A stretch of 64,000 nt of DNA. It comes from Cyanophora paradoxa. Lineage: Eukaryota; Glaucocystophyceae; Cyanophorales; Cyanophoraceae. The DNA is taken from the NCBI GenBank assembly GCA_004431415.1, contig QPMI01000644.1, positions 1 to 64,000 of the forward strand, in the 5' to 3' direction. A program made the position numbers and the translations under genes. Below the pieces are notes generated by a model. That model had not been told where the DNA came from. It saw only the letters and a list, made by a program, of their open reading frames with translations, and ran no database searches. Below are positions 32,401-41,103 of the stretch, piece after piece. Every line of letters begins with the position of its first letter. Position 1 is the stretch's first letter.

Positions 32401-35400
32401 ATCCGCCCTATCTCCTCAAATTCGAGCTCGCCGCCCTAGGCTCCTCCTCCCCCCCCCCCCCCCCCCTTCCTCCCTCCCCCCCTCCGATCCCTTCGTTCGC
32501 AGGCACGCGTTCCTGAAGAAGATCCGGCGGCTGCTGGATGAACGCTACCAGGACCGCGTCGTCCTCTCCGAGGCCAACATGGCGCGCCCCCGCCCGGCCC
32601 CTACATTAGATCGCTCCCGCGCGTTAGATGGATTCCTCTAGATACGGCGCCTGCGCTGCTAGCGCCATCCATTAGATTGTCTCTTTCCGCGCATTCTCGA
32701 TGGCTTTGTCCTCTCCGAGGCCAACATGGCGCGCCTCCGCCCGGCACCGCCCGTCCCCCCCCCCCCCCCCCCCCCCCCTCCCCCGGCGCTCTCTTTCAGA
32801 AGCCAACATACATGGCGCGCGCGCCCCCTAGGCCTTTCCCCATCCATCCATCCGCCCTTCTGTCTTGTTCTTCTTCCTTTTCCTGACGCTTCGTCTCCCT
32901 TCGGGCGGCGGCAGTGGCCGGAGGACGTGCGGGAGTACTTCGGGGAGGGCGAGGGCGACGAGTTCCACCTCGTGCGCGCCCCCGCGCGCCCCTGCCTCCG
33001 AACTATTCGATCCGGATCGGAGCTCGAATTAAACTAGCGAGCGGCGCTGTAATAAGGCGCCCCCCCGCGCGCGCCTGCCTCCGAATCTCTTCTGACGGGC
33101 GGCGCCGGCGTCCTTTTCTGATCGGCGGCCTCCCCGCAGGCCTTCCACTTCCCCGTCATGCCCCGCATCTTTATGGCCCTCAAGGTACCCCTCGTTCAAC
33201 TTCTTTAGAAGGGGCTCAAGAAGCTCAAGAAGAGTCGTAAGATTATCAAACATGTAAGAGGCTTTAAATTTAGAAGCTCTAGAAGCTTTGGAAGCTCTAG
33301 AAGCTTTGGGCCCTCAAGGTAGCCAGCTCTCATTGAACTTCTTTAGAAGGGGCTCTAGCAGCTCTAGAAGCATCTCTCAAGGTATTCGTTATTATAAGTA
33401 TACTCCATGCACCTTCCAATTCCCAAGTTCTACGAGCATCTCCCGCTTTTCTGACTCCGCTCCGCTCCGCCCGGCCCGCAGCGCGGCGACGCCGGCTGCC
33501 TCGTCGACAGCGCGCCCCCGCCCCGCCCCGCGCCCGTCTCGTGCACGCCTCGCTTCGCCTCACCTCGCGCCCCCGCCCCCGCCCCCGCCCCCGCCCCCAG
33601 TCGTGAAGCGGACGCCGGAGATCCCGCGGGCGTGCCAGTGGGTCACCTTCCTCCGCAACCACGGTCCGATCCGCCCTAGTCTAGATCTGTGGAGATTCAT
33701 GGGGCTCTTTGTGAAGCTTTTATATGCGATGCTCCCCCCCCCCCCCCCCCCCCCCCGCCGATCGATCCCCAGCAACCGCAGCCGCTCGATCTAAGTAGCG
33801 CTAAGTAGCGATCGGCTGCAGACGATGAGCTGACGCTGAAGCTTTAGGATTCTTATGAAGCTTATACATGTCTGGCTTACATAATTATAAGCTTGCCTGG
33901 CTGAGCCGGGGCCTCTTCGCAGACGAGCTGACGCTGGAGATGGTGACGGAGGAGGAGCGCACCTACATGTGGGACCAGTACGCCCCGGAGCGCCGGTCCG
34001 CCACCCCCTCCCCGCCGCCCCTTCCTTCCTCCCTTCTCCTTCTCGAGCTTCTTCTCCTGCCCCCGCAGGGCGCGGCTGAACCTGGGGATCCGCCGCCGCC
34101 TCGCGCCCCTCCTCGACAACGACCGCCGCCGCATCGAGGTCCGCCCCCTCGCCTACATACATCTAGATCGGCTCCAGATCGTTTATCTAGGATCTATATC
34201 TAGATTTAGATCTAGAGGCATCTAGCTATCGCCATATCGCATCGAGGCCCGCCCCCCCCTCTCGCACTTGAGCTGGCGATAGCTATCTATGTTTATGGCT
34301 ATTGTTGCTGCTCTAGATCGTTCTCTATAGATATCGCCTCGGCTCCAGATCGTTGAGGTTCTCTGACGCGCGCGCGCCGTCGCGCGCGGCGCGCAGCTCG
34401 CCTACTCGCTCCTGCTGACGCTCATCGGGTCCCCCATCTTCTACTACGGCGACGAGGCGAGCTATTTGCATTTGCATTTACATTTACTAGCTATTTATAT
34501 AGCCTTGGATTCATCCATCCCGGTCCGCCCGGCAGCTGCAGGCCCCGCTCACTCACTCATTCCTTGCGACCGCACCGCAGATCGGCATGGGCGACAACAT
34601 TTGGCTGCACGCCCCCCATCGCCCTCCTCGCCCTCCTCGCCCCGCGCCCCTCCTCACTTACTCGGACCGCAGGCCGGACCGCAACGGCGTCCGCACGCCC
34701 ATGCAGTGGTGCGCGCTCACGCGCCTGCGCGCCTCTGATCCCCGTACAAAGCACTGCATACTTTGATCGCGTTTCCGATCCCTGATCGCCGGCCCCAGGG
34801 ACGGGACGCGGGACGCGGGGTTCTCGAAGGCGCCCCCGCAGCGCTGGTACTGCCCCCTCATCGACGCCGGCGCTTATGAGCCCTCCCGCGTCAACGTCAA
34901 GGTCCGCCCCCCTGGACCAGGGTCAAGACCAGGGCCTGGCCAGGGCCAGGGCCGTCTAGTACACCTAGTACTCCGTGTATAGCTAGCGCTAGTACCTATA
35001 GCTAGTCCGCCCGCCCAGAGCCCGCGGCTGGGCCGGCACCAAGGACACCTGGCGCTAGGTTGGGCCCTCAAATCGCGCTCGCCTAGGATACCAGTACCAG
35101 AGCCAGGGCCAGGGCCAGACCAGGGCCCCGCTCTCCCGCCCGCTGCCCGCCCACCCGCCCGCTCGCCCGCCCGCTCGCCCGCTCGCTCGCGAGGATCCCG
35201 GGCCGCTCTCGCGGAGCGGGTCTAGGGGGCTAGCGGTGCACCCCGAGCCTAGCGCCTGCCCCCTACCTCCCCTACCTACCCGAGGGCTAGCGGTGCACCC
35301 CGAGCACCCGGGCCGCTCGGGGGGGCCCCCGAGTAGCACCCCGAGAGCGCCCCGGCCCGGCCAGCGGTGCTACACCGCCGGGTCGAGCATCCCGGGCCGC

Positions 35401-37215
35401 TCTCGGGTGCTACACCCCGGCGGCTCGACCCGGGATGCACACCTTCTAGCATCGAGCCCTAGCTAGCTTCGCTTTCGGGGGTCCCAGGCCTTGTCGGCCC
35501 ATATCCGCCTCGCGGAGCCTAGGCTCAGCGGCTCACACCGGGGGCAGGCGCAGCTGGAGGACAGCGGGTCGCTCTTCCAGGTCATTGTGCGCCCCGCCCC
35601 GCCCCGCCCCCCGCTGCCCCGCCCCGTCCCGCCCCGGCCCGCTGCCCCGTCGCTTCTCTTGACCGCAACGACGTCGCCACGCTTCGCCCCGGCCCGGCCC
35701 GGCCAGCGCCACATGGTCCACGTGCGTGTATGGCTCGGCTCACATCTAGCCTCGCGGGCCCTGAGCTTGCCCGGGTACACGCGCAGATCCGGCGGAAGCA
35801 CAGCGCGTTCGGGTACGGGAGCTTCTCCTTCGCGGCCACCAACGACCCGGCCGTGGTCCGCCCCAGGCCCCGCCCCGGCCCCGCCCGCTCCGGCTTTAGC
35901 CTCGGCCCCGCCTGGCCCGTCTAGATATCTAGATCTTTTTAGATCCGCCGTGCTCCGCCCGCGCCCCGGCCCCGGCCCCGCCGTGGTCCGCCCCGGCCCC
36001 GCCCCGGCCCTGAGCCAGCCCCGCCCCACCCGCCCGCCCGACCCGCCTTGGCCCGGCCCGGCACGGCCGCCTTTCCCGTCCCGCACGCTAGCGCTCCGGC
36101 GCCGCCCGGCCCGTCTAGATCTCTAGATGATTCTAGATCTGGACCGGTCCGCCCCCGCCCCGGGCCTGGCCACCTCCCCCGCCCTGGTCCGCCCCGCCCC
36201 CGCCCCCGCCCCGCCCCCGCCGCGCCGCGCCCGCCCGGGCCGCCCTGGCCTGGTCCGCCCCCCGCCTCGCCTTGTCTCCGGCTAGCTCGCCCTGCTCCCG
36301 GGTACAGGGCCCTCGCCGCCCCTCCCAAGATCCAGAGCCCCGTCGAGATGTGTTGAGCGCGGAAACCTCCCGCCCCGCCCTGCCCCGCCTCGCGGGCCCT
36401 CGCGCGCTCCCCTCCTGAGCTCGCTTCCCCCCCCCCCATCCCTACCACTACCCCCTCCGCCTCCCTCCGTCCCCCCCTCCCCCCCCGCGGACCCCCTCCT
36501 CGCCCGCCTGCATCTGACGGCCCCGCCCCGCCCCGCCCCGCCCCGCCGCTCAGATCGCTTACGAGCGGGAGCACGGCCCGGACCGCGTCCTCGTCGTCTC
36601 CAACGTCTCCGGCCGCACCATCCAGGCGAGCTCCAGATCTAGACCTATCTAATCGAAGCTTTGATCCGCTCGCGATCGTTTATGACCCTACCCCACTCCG
36701 ATCTGAGCTTGCGTTCAATTCGCACCCTAGCCTTAGCTTTATCCGTCTTGCCAGTCGTCATTGAACCTTGGCGTCGACAGGCGGAGGTGCGGCTGGAGCG
36801 GGCGCTGGGCCCCGACTACGACCCGGCGCCGCACGACCTCTTCACGCGCGAGGCGGCCGCCATCGACGCCAAGGACCGCCGCGTTCTCCGCGCTGAGCTG
36901 GCCCCCTACCGGTGCGGGTAAAACTTAGCGGCGGTCTGGGCAGGCGGCGCTATCAGTTGTAAGCTGAAGCTTAGCATACGATTAACATCATAGGCACCTC
37001 CCCCCGCCCCTTCCGGATCCCCCCTCCCCACTCCCTTTTCGTCTCCTTAACACTTACCCCCCCCCCCCCCCCCCCTCACCCCTATAGCTAGCTACGTATA
37101 CCAGTCGATCCTCCCAAGCGGACGCCTAATCTGACGGGCGTGTGCATGCGCGCACGGGGGCCCCGGGCGCAGCTTTTTGTGGCTGGACCTGCAGGAGGGC
37201 GTCCGCTTCTGGTAA
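29463..37215 (+). CDS. treS: Trehalose synthase (maltose alpha-D-glucosyltransferase), GH13
   Basis: Interconverts maltose and trehalose. 32 exons, about 623 codons: 29463-29689, 29750-29759, 29896-29985, 30060-30074, 30134-30197, 30275-30327, 30440-30478, 30539-30550, 30649-30730, 30806-30822, 30942-30995, 31459-31523, 31777-31798, 31962-32040, 32323-32362, 32503-32581, 32915-32971, 33140-33184, 33482-33509, 33601-33663, 33923-33995, 34069-34138, 34397-34456, 34581-34606, 34673-34708, 34799-34901, 35548-35580, 35707-35721, 35787-35855, 36554-36625, 36781-36911 and 37173-37215. The GH13 core is complete: [22 protein letters not shown], nucleophile Asp in [11 protein letters not shown], acid/base Glu in LSEANMWPEDV, and third Asp in [13 protein letters not shown], the last typical of TreS. 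About 75 Ser/Arg-rich residues precede the catalytic domain. No maltokinase domain is fused. Eight introns need GC donors. The exon 15/16 junction does not fit any usual donor in frame. TreS is common in bacteria, so old transfer is possible, but the intron load says it is long resident. Confidence 0.95.
30985..31471 (+). repeat. Donor-side and acceptor-side echoes in one intron
   Basis: The exon end encoding NTSNW plus donor (30985-31007) recurs at 31167-31189. The acceptor plus start of the next exon (GGCCGCAGACGTTCGACC, from 31451) has a copy at about 31286-31313. The space between holds a (TTTAAGCC)n-type tandem repeat (31010-31135) and GGCCCC repeats. Confidence 0.9.
32561..32828 (+). 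repeat. Three copies of the catalytic exon end plus GC donor
   Basis: The end of the exon encoding LSEANM with its GCGCGC donor (32561-32600) recurs at 32708-32748, and in shortened form at 32799-32828 (AGCCAACATACATGGCGCGC). Each copy keeps the ATG|GCGCGC junction. Splicing at a copy instead of the true site would insert extra sequence. Confidence 0.9.
33818..34262 (+). repeat. Further trehalose synthase exon-edge echoes
   Basis: The acceptor and start of the exon encoding DELTLEMV (33919-33940) has an upstream copy at 33818-33839. The end of the exon encoding RRRIE plus donor (34130-34150) has a copy at 34238-34262. Similar partial copies of the CCGTGGTCCGCCCC donor region (35851) are at 35987, 36185 and 36251. 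Confidence 0.75.
34902..35547 (+). other. Long trehalose synthase intron with internal repeats
   Basis: This 646-bp intron is the gene's second longest. It contains GGGCCAGGGCCAGG runs (34925-34950, 35100-35120), CGCTCGCCCGC repeats (35158-35190) and several copies of GCGGTGCACCCCGAG and CGGGCCGCTC (35230-35420). The latter can pair with their own inverted copies around CCCGGG. No exon is supported inside. Confidence 0.6.
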
Positions 37216-37925
37216 TCGCGAGCATCGGAGGCGCAAGGCCGAAAAGGGCGAAGACAGTTGCAATTGCAACGATGCGGCTGGCCATGGCTATGCACCGAGC
37301 CAGCTGCAGGCGCACCGGGGCCCGGCCGGCTAGCGCTGCGACCGGCCATGGGATCCGGAGGTGGAGCTCGAGGTCAGCATCATTTATGTAATTGTAAGGC
37401 TCGAGGGCCCTCCATATGTCACGTGTACTACGGCGCTGTATAACATGTACATGCAACTCATCTGCAGCTGGCGGCCTGATCATGACTCAGCCTGGCAGTG
37501 AGCCGGGCTGCGGCCCGGGCGCCCTCGGCCGCGGCTGGGCCCAGCCTGGCAGGCAGCCTGGCAATATAATGCACGTGGCAGCACTGGCAGTACTATAGTT
37601 AGCTATATATAGTACTTAACTAGTAAGCTATTGCGCCGACTCGGCCCCATATGCATAGGATCTAGCGCTGCAGCTGGGCGCCGCCCTGCTCGATCTGCTC
37701 GTCTCAGGATGTGCAAGGTGGGGTCGAAACTTGAAATGAACAGTGTGCATTCAAAGCTATCTGATCGTCCTGCAGCTAGCGATAGCACTCGCTCTGCGTA
37801 GGCCCTGAGGCCTGGACCGCGGGATCTAGACTCGACTTCGAACAGCTCGCACCTCCCGGAGTCCGGCGCTGGTGCCTCTGCCCCGCCAGGTGCCTGCCGC
37901 CCCCCGCCGCGCCCCCGCCCTGCCC
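37216..37925. other. Intergenic, nothing recognised
   Basis: Mixed composition between the trehalose synthase stop and the 40-bp minisatellite. Short frames exist on both strands but show no domain. AT-rich stretches at 37565-37640 might belong to the 3' untranslated region or terminator of trehalose synthase. Confidence 0.5.
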
Positions 37926-38460
37926 GGAGCCCCACGTGTACAGCCGCCGGCCGCGCCTCCACCGCGCCCAGCGAGCCGCCCCGCCGCCCGCCGCGCCTCC
38001 ACTGCGCCTATCGAGCCGCCCAGCCGCCCGCCGCGCCTCTGCCCCGCCCGCCGAGCCGCGCAGCCGCGCGCAGCGCCTCCGCCGCGCCCGGCGAGCCATG
38101 CCGCCGCCCGCCGCGCCCCCGCCCCGCCCCGCGAGCCGCGCAGCCGCCCGCCGCGCCTCCGCCCCGCCTGGCGAGCCGCGCCGCCGCCCGCCGCGCCTCC
38201 GCCCCAACCGGCGAGCCGCGCAGCCGCCCGCAACGCCTCTGCCCCGCCCGCCGAGCTGCGCAGCCACCCGCAGCGCCTTCGCCCCGCCCGCCGAGCCGCA
38301 CAGCCGCCCGTCGCGCCTCCGCCCCGCCCCGCGAGCCGCGCAGCCGCCCGCCGCGCCTCGGCCCCGCCCGGCGAGCCGCGCAGCATCCCGCAGTGCCTTC
38401 GCCCCGCCTGGCGAGCTGCGCCGCTGTCCGTCTCGACTCCGCCGCGCCCGGAGAACCCCG
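37926..38460. repeat. 40-bp GC-rich minisatellite, about 13 copies
   Basis: A unit of the type GCGAGCCGCGCAGCCGCCCG followed by CCGCGCCTCCGCCCCGCCC repeats at an exact 40-bp period, with unit starts visible at 37971, 38011, 38051, 38091, 38131, 38171, 38211 and 38251. Because 40 is not a multiple of three, the long arginine/alanine/proline frames across it on both strands change register from unit to unit and are artefacts. Confidence 0.95.
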
Positions 38461-38799
38461 CCGCTCGCGGCGCGCGGCTCCGCAACGGTACCGGTCAGTA
38501 GCGCGCAGGCCTAGGGACCGCGGGAGGCGGATCGGTGAGCAGCACGTCAAGCGGCCCGGCGGCTCACCGGGGCCCGCGGCCGCCCGCGGCCGCTCGAGCT
38601 CCGAGGCTCGCTCACCACTCGCCTACTCGCCGCGGCCGCTCGCCACTCGCCGAGTCGCGCGCACGGGCCATCGCGCCTATACAGCTAGCGATATAGCTAG
38701 CCGCAGTCGCACGGTACCGGTACCCTGGTGCGACTGGCCGCGGTACCCCGGAATTTCTCCTAGCCTGTACGTACTAGCGCTAGCCTAGCTACAGTATAT

Positions 38800-39000
38800 A
38801 TACTGGGTAGCTAGTTATACCGAAACTTATACGTACGTATACGTACAGCTGAGCAAAATTAATATATGTGCTATATATAAAAACGTTTTATTCAGGCCTA
38901 TATATGATATATCTATAATGTATACATGCAGTTAACGTACGTTGATTATATAGGCCTGCCTCAATTGCAAGTAATTAATATTAAATTAAGGTAGGCCGCA
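38800..39000. other. AT-rich intergenic block
   Basis: About 200 bp rich in TATA, TACGTACGTATACG and ATATATAA motifs, in sharp contrast to the GC-rich minisatellite beside it. It contains no open frame of note. A second AT-rich block lies at 39690-39990. These could be replication, matrix-attachment or decayed insertion sequence; the bases alone do not say. Confidence 0.5.
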
Positions 39001-39114
39001 TGCGCAGCCCTGGCCCGCAGGCGCCATGCACTGCCGGCGCCGCGCCAGGCCTAGGCTCGCCGCGCGCGCGCCAGCCCGGCGCGCCCGCTACGGTAATTTT
39101 AAGGCCTCGATTAG

Positions 39115-39550
39115 AGCTGCGGCTCGAGCTAAAAACCCTCGGCTCGAGCCAGCTCGAGCCGGCCCGCTCCAGCCTCGAGCCAGCTCGAGCCCGGCTCGAG
39201 CCGGCCTAAAGCGGGGGTACTTGGTCCCGGACTTAGGCGCGCGGAGAGAACTTGACCTCTAGCTCGTGCGAATACATGCAGAAAGCACATAATATTACAG
39301 AATAGAGCCAGGCTAGCCTGTATTTGATGAATTAGGTCCCCGACACGCGCTAGACATGAGAAGTTTACGTACGCGTCAGAGGCCGCCTCCGATCCCCCCC
39401 CCCGGCTCGAACACTGGTTGGCCGGCTCGACCTAGCCCCCCCCTCCCCGGCTCGAGCCAGCCTTCCCCTCGCCACAAGCCGGCTCGGCTCGAGCCAGCCG
39501 ACCGTCGCCACGAGCCGGCTCGAGCCGGGGAAAAGGTCGGCTCGAGCCTC
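39115..39550. repeat. Clusters of the palindrome GGCTCGAGCC
   Basis: Two clusters (39119-39210 and 39407-39550) contain about a dozen GGCTCGAGCC, GCTCGAGCCAG or CCGGCTCGAGCC elements separated by a few bases each. The core is a perfect 10-bp palindrome. The two clusters are separated by ordinary sequence. Confidence 0.85.
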
Positions 39551-40167
39551 GATCCGAATTCGAAGTTTTCTTAATTTCGTTCCTCCGAAGTGACGTCCAC
39601 CTCCGCGGCCGTACTACGGTAAGTCGCGATTCATCGCCCAAAGCTTACATTATAAGCAAGTTTAAAGCAACCTCCGAATTTGAAGCTTTTTTTCGAACCC
39701 TGACGCCATATATATATGCATGCATGCATGTAGTAGCCATGTACCGTGATGATGCACGTACAGTGACGTACTCCCAGTACACGCGCGCTTCTTTCGTACA
39801 AATTGCTACAATTTAATGTCCCAAAATTAAAACACGCAAGGAAAAATCAATCTGTTTCACCAACTTTCACGGTTCTAAAACATTTATTCTATAGCATAAT
39901 TCATACTTCGCATCCTTATATATGTATATTTTATAAACACAGCTTCAAATAATTATTGCGCCACGCGATCATGGAAAATCTTTGCATTGCAATTGAGGTC
40001 GAGCTCGCGCACGAAAGCTCGCACTGTTAAATTACCGTTCGCCGTCGATCGACTAGTTCTGCAGATGTGACGACGTTTGCCCACCCACCCATTGAAATGT
40101 CCGACGTTTGCCCACCCACGAACCGGCTAGAAATTAGAAGTTACAGAAGTTACAGTCAGACGCACCG

Positions 40168-40530
40168 GTGCGTCGACGTCAACGAGCTCGAGCTGGCGGA
40201 AAAAATCGAGTTGGCGATATAAATAGCGCTAGCTGCATGCTACATAGCAAGCTGGTCTCTCGAGCTCGAGCTCAGATCTACGCACTCGCTCAGAAATGGG
40301 ATTTTGCCGTACCCCAATTTGATGGGATTAAGGGAGACGAATTCCGATTCTCCGAATATACTTTAATGCGCGTCCAACTTTCTACCCGGCTAACAAAAGA
40401 GCCGCGTACAGGAAGCGTCCAACTTTCTACCCGGCTAACAAAAGAGCCGCGTACAGGAAGCCTCAGGAACGTTCGTATATCTTCGCGACGTCGACGTCGA
40501 CGGTGGTCCGTCGGTGGACGCATTCGCTAA
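40168..40530 (+). CDS. Doubtful open frame with a 45-bp tandem duplication
   Basis: A 120-codon frame whose central part (WDFAVPQFDGIKGDEFRFSE, then VQLSTRLTKEPRTGS twice in tandem) has less biased composition than random GC-rich frames. The 45-bp duplication at about 40371-40461 is exact and in frame. I do not recognise the sequence. It may be part of an exon of an unannotated gene or a pseudogene piece. Confidence 0.3.
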   Translation: MRRRQRARAGGKNRVGDINSASCMLHSKLVSRARAQIYALAQKWDFAVPQFDGIKGDEFRFSEYTLMRVQLSTRLTKEPRTGSVQLSTRLTKEPRTGSLRNVRISSRRRRRRWSVGGRIR

Positions 40531-40549
40531 CTTTTTTTGAAGTTTTTTC

Positions 40550-41103
40550 CCTCTAATTGCTGAAGTCGACGTCGCACAGCCGGTCCGGGTTACCGCGTCT
40601 TGGGCGAGGGAGTGGAGCGCTGCTGCGGCGGGGAGCGCGCGTCGACAAGAAGCACGAGCGCGAGGCCGGAAGCAGTTGGCGGGAGGTCGAAGAGAAGAAG
40701 GAAGAGCCCCGGCGCCCGAGGATCATCCAAGCGCGGTAAGTGCTCATTCGCACGAGTGTGCCCATGCGGGCGCCCTAGACCCCCATTTCTACTCGGAAGA
40801 AGTTCCTTCCTTCTCCGATCGTCCTGTGTCGCAGTTTCGGAGGAATCCCCGACGGCGCCTCTGACTCGGTGCCACAGCTGGACACCCCCCCCCATCAGCA
40901 CTCGGCCCTTCAGCGGAGCCAGCAGCGTCGAAAGCACCCAGATAGTTTAGTCAGGCCGTTCGTTCTCGTTCTGGAGAACTGCCAGCGCCGCGAACTCGAG
41001 TCCGTCGAGGACCTCAGTTCGGGCCCCGATCGGTCCCTTGCAGCACCAGCAGCAGTCGTTGAAGAACTGAAGAACACCTAGAGCGTCTTCGCGTGCCTTC
41101 GGG
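40550..41103 (+). other. Leader/intergenic region upstream of ADA3
   Basis: Mixed-composition sequence before the ADA3 start. The frames at 40557-40739 and 40600-40950 are not convincing. It may contain untranslated leader exons of ADA3. Confidence 0.4.

Noticed and set aside
37776-38550. Large alanine/arginine/proline 'proteins' across 37.8-38.5 kb on both strands
   Set aside because: They are generated by the 40-bp minisatellite; the period shifts frame at each unit, and all frames look alike.
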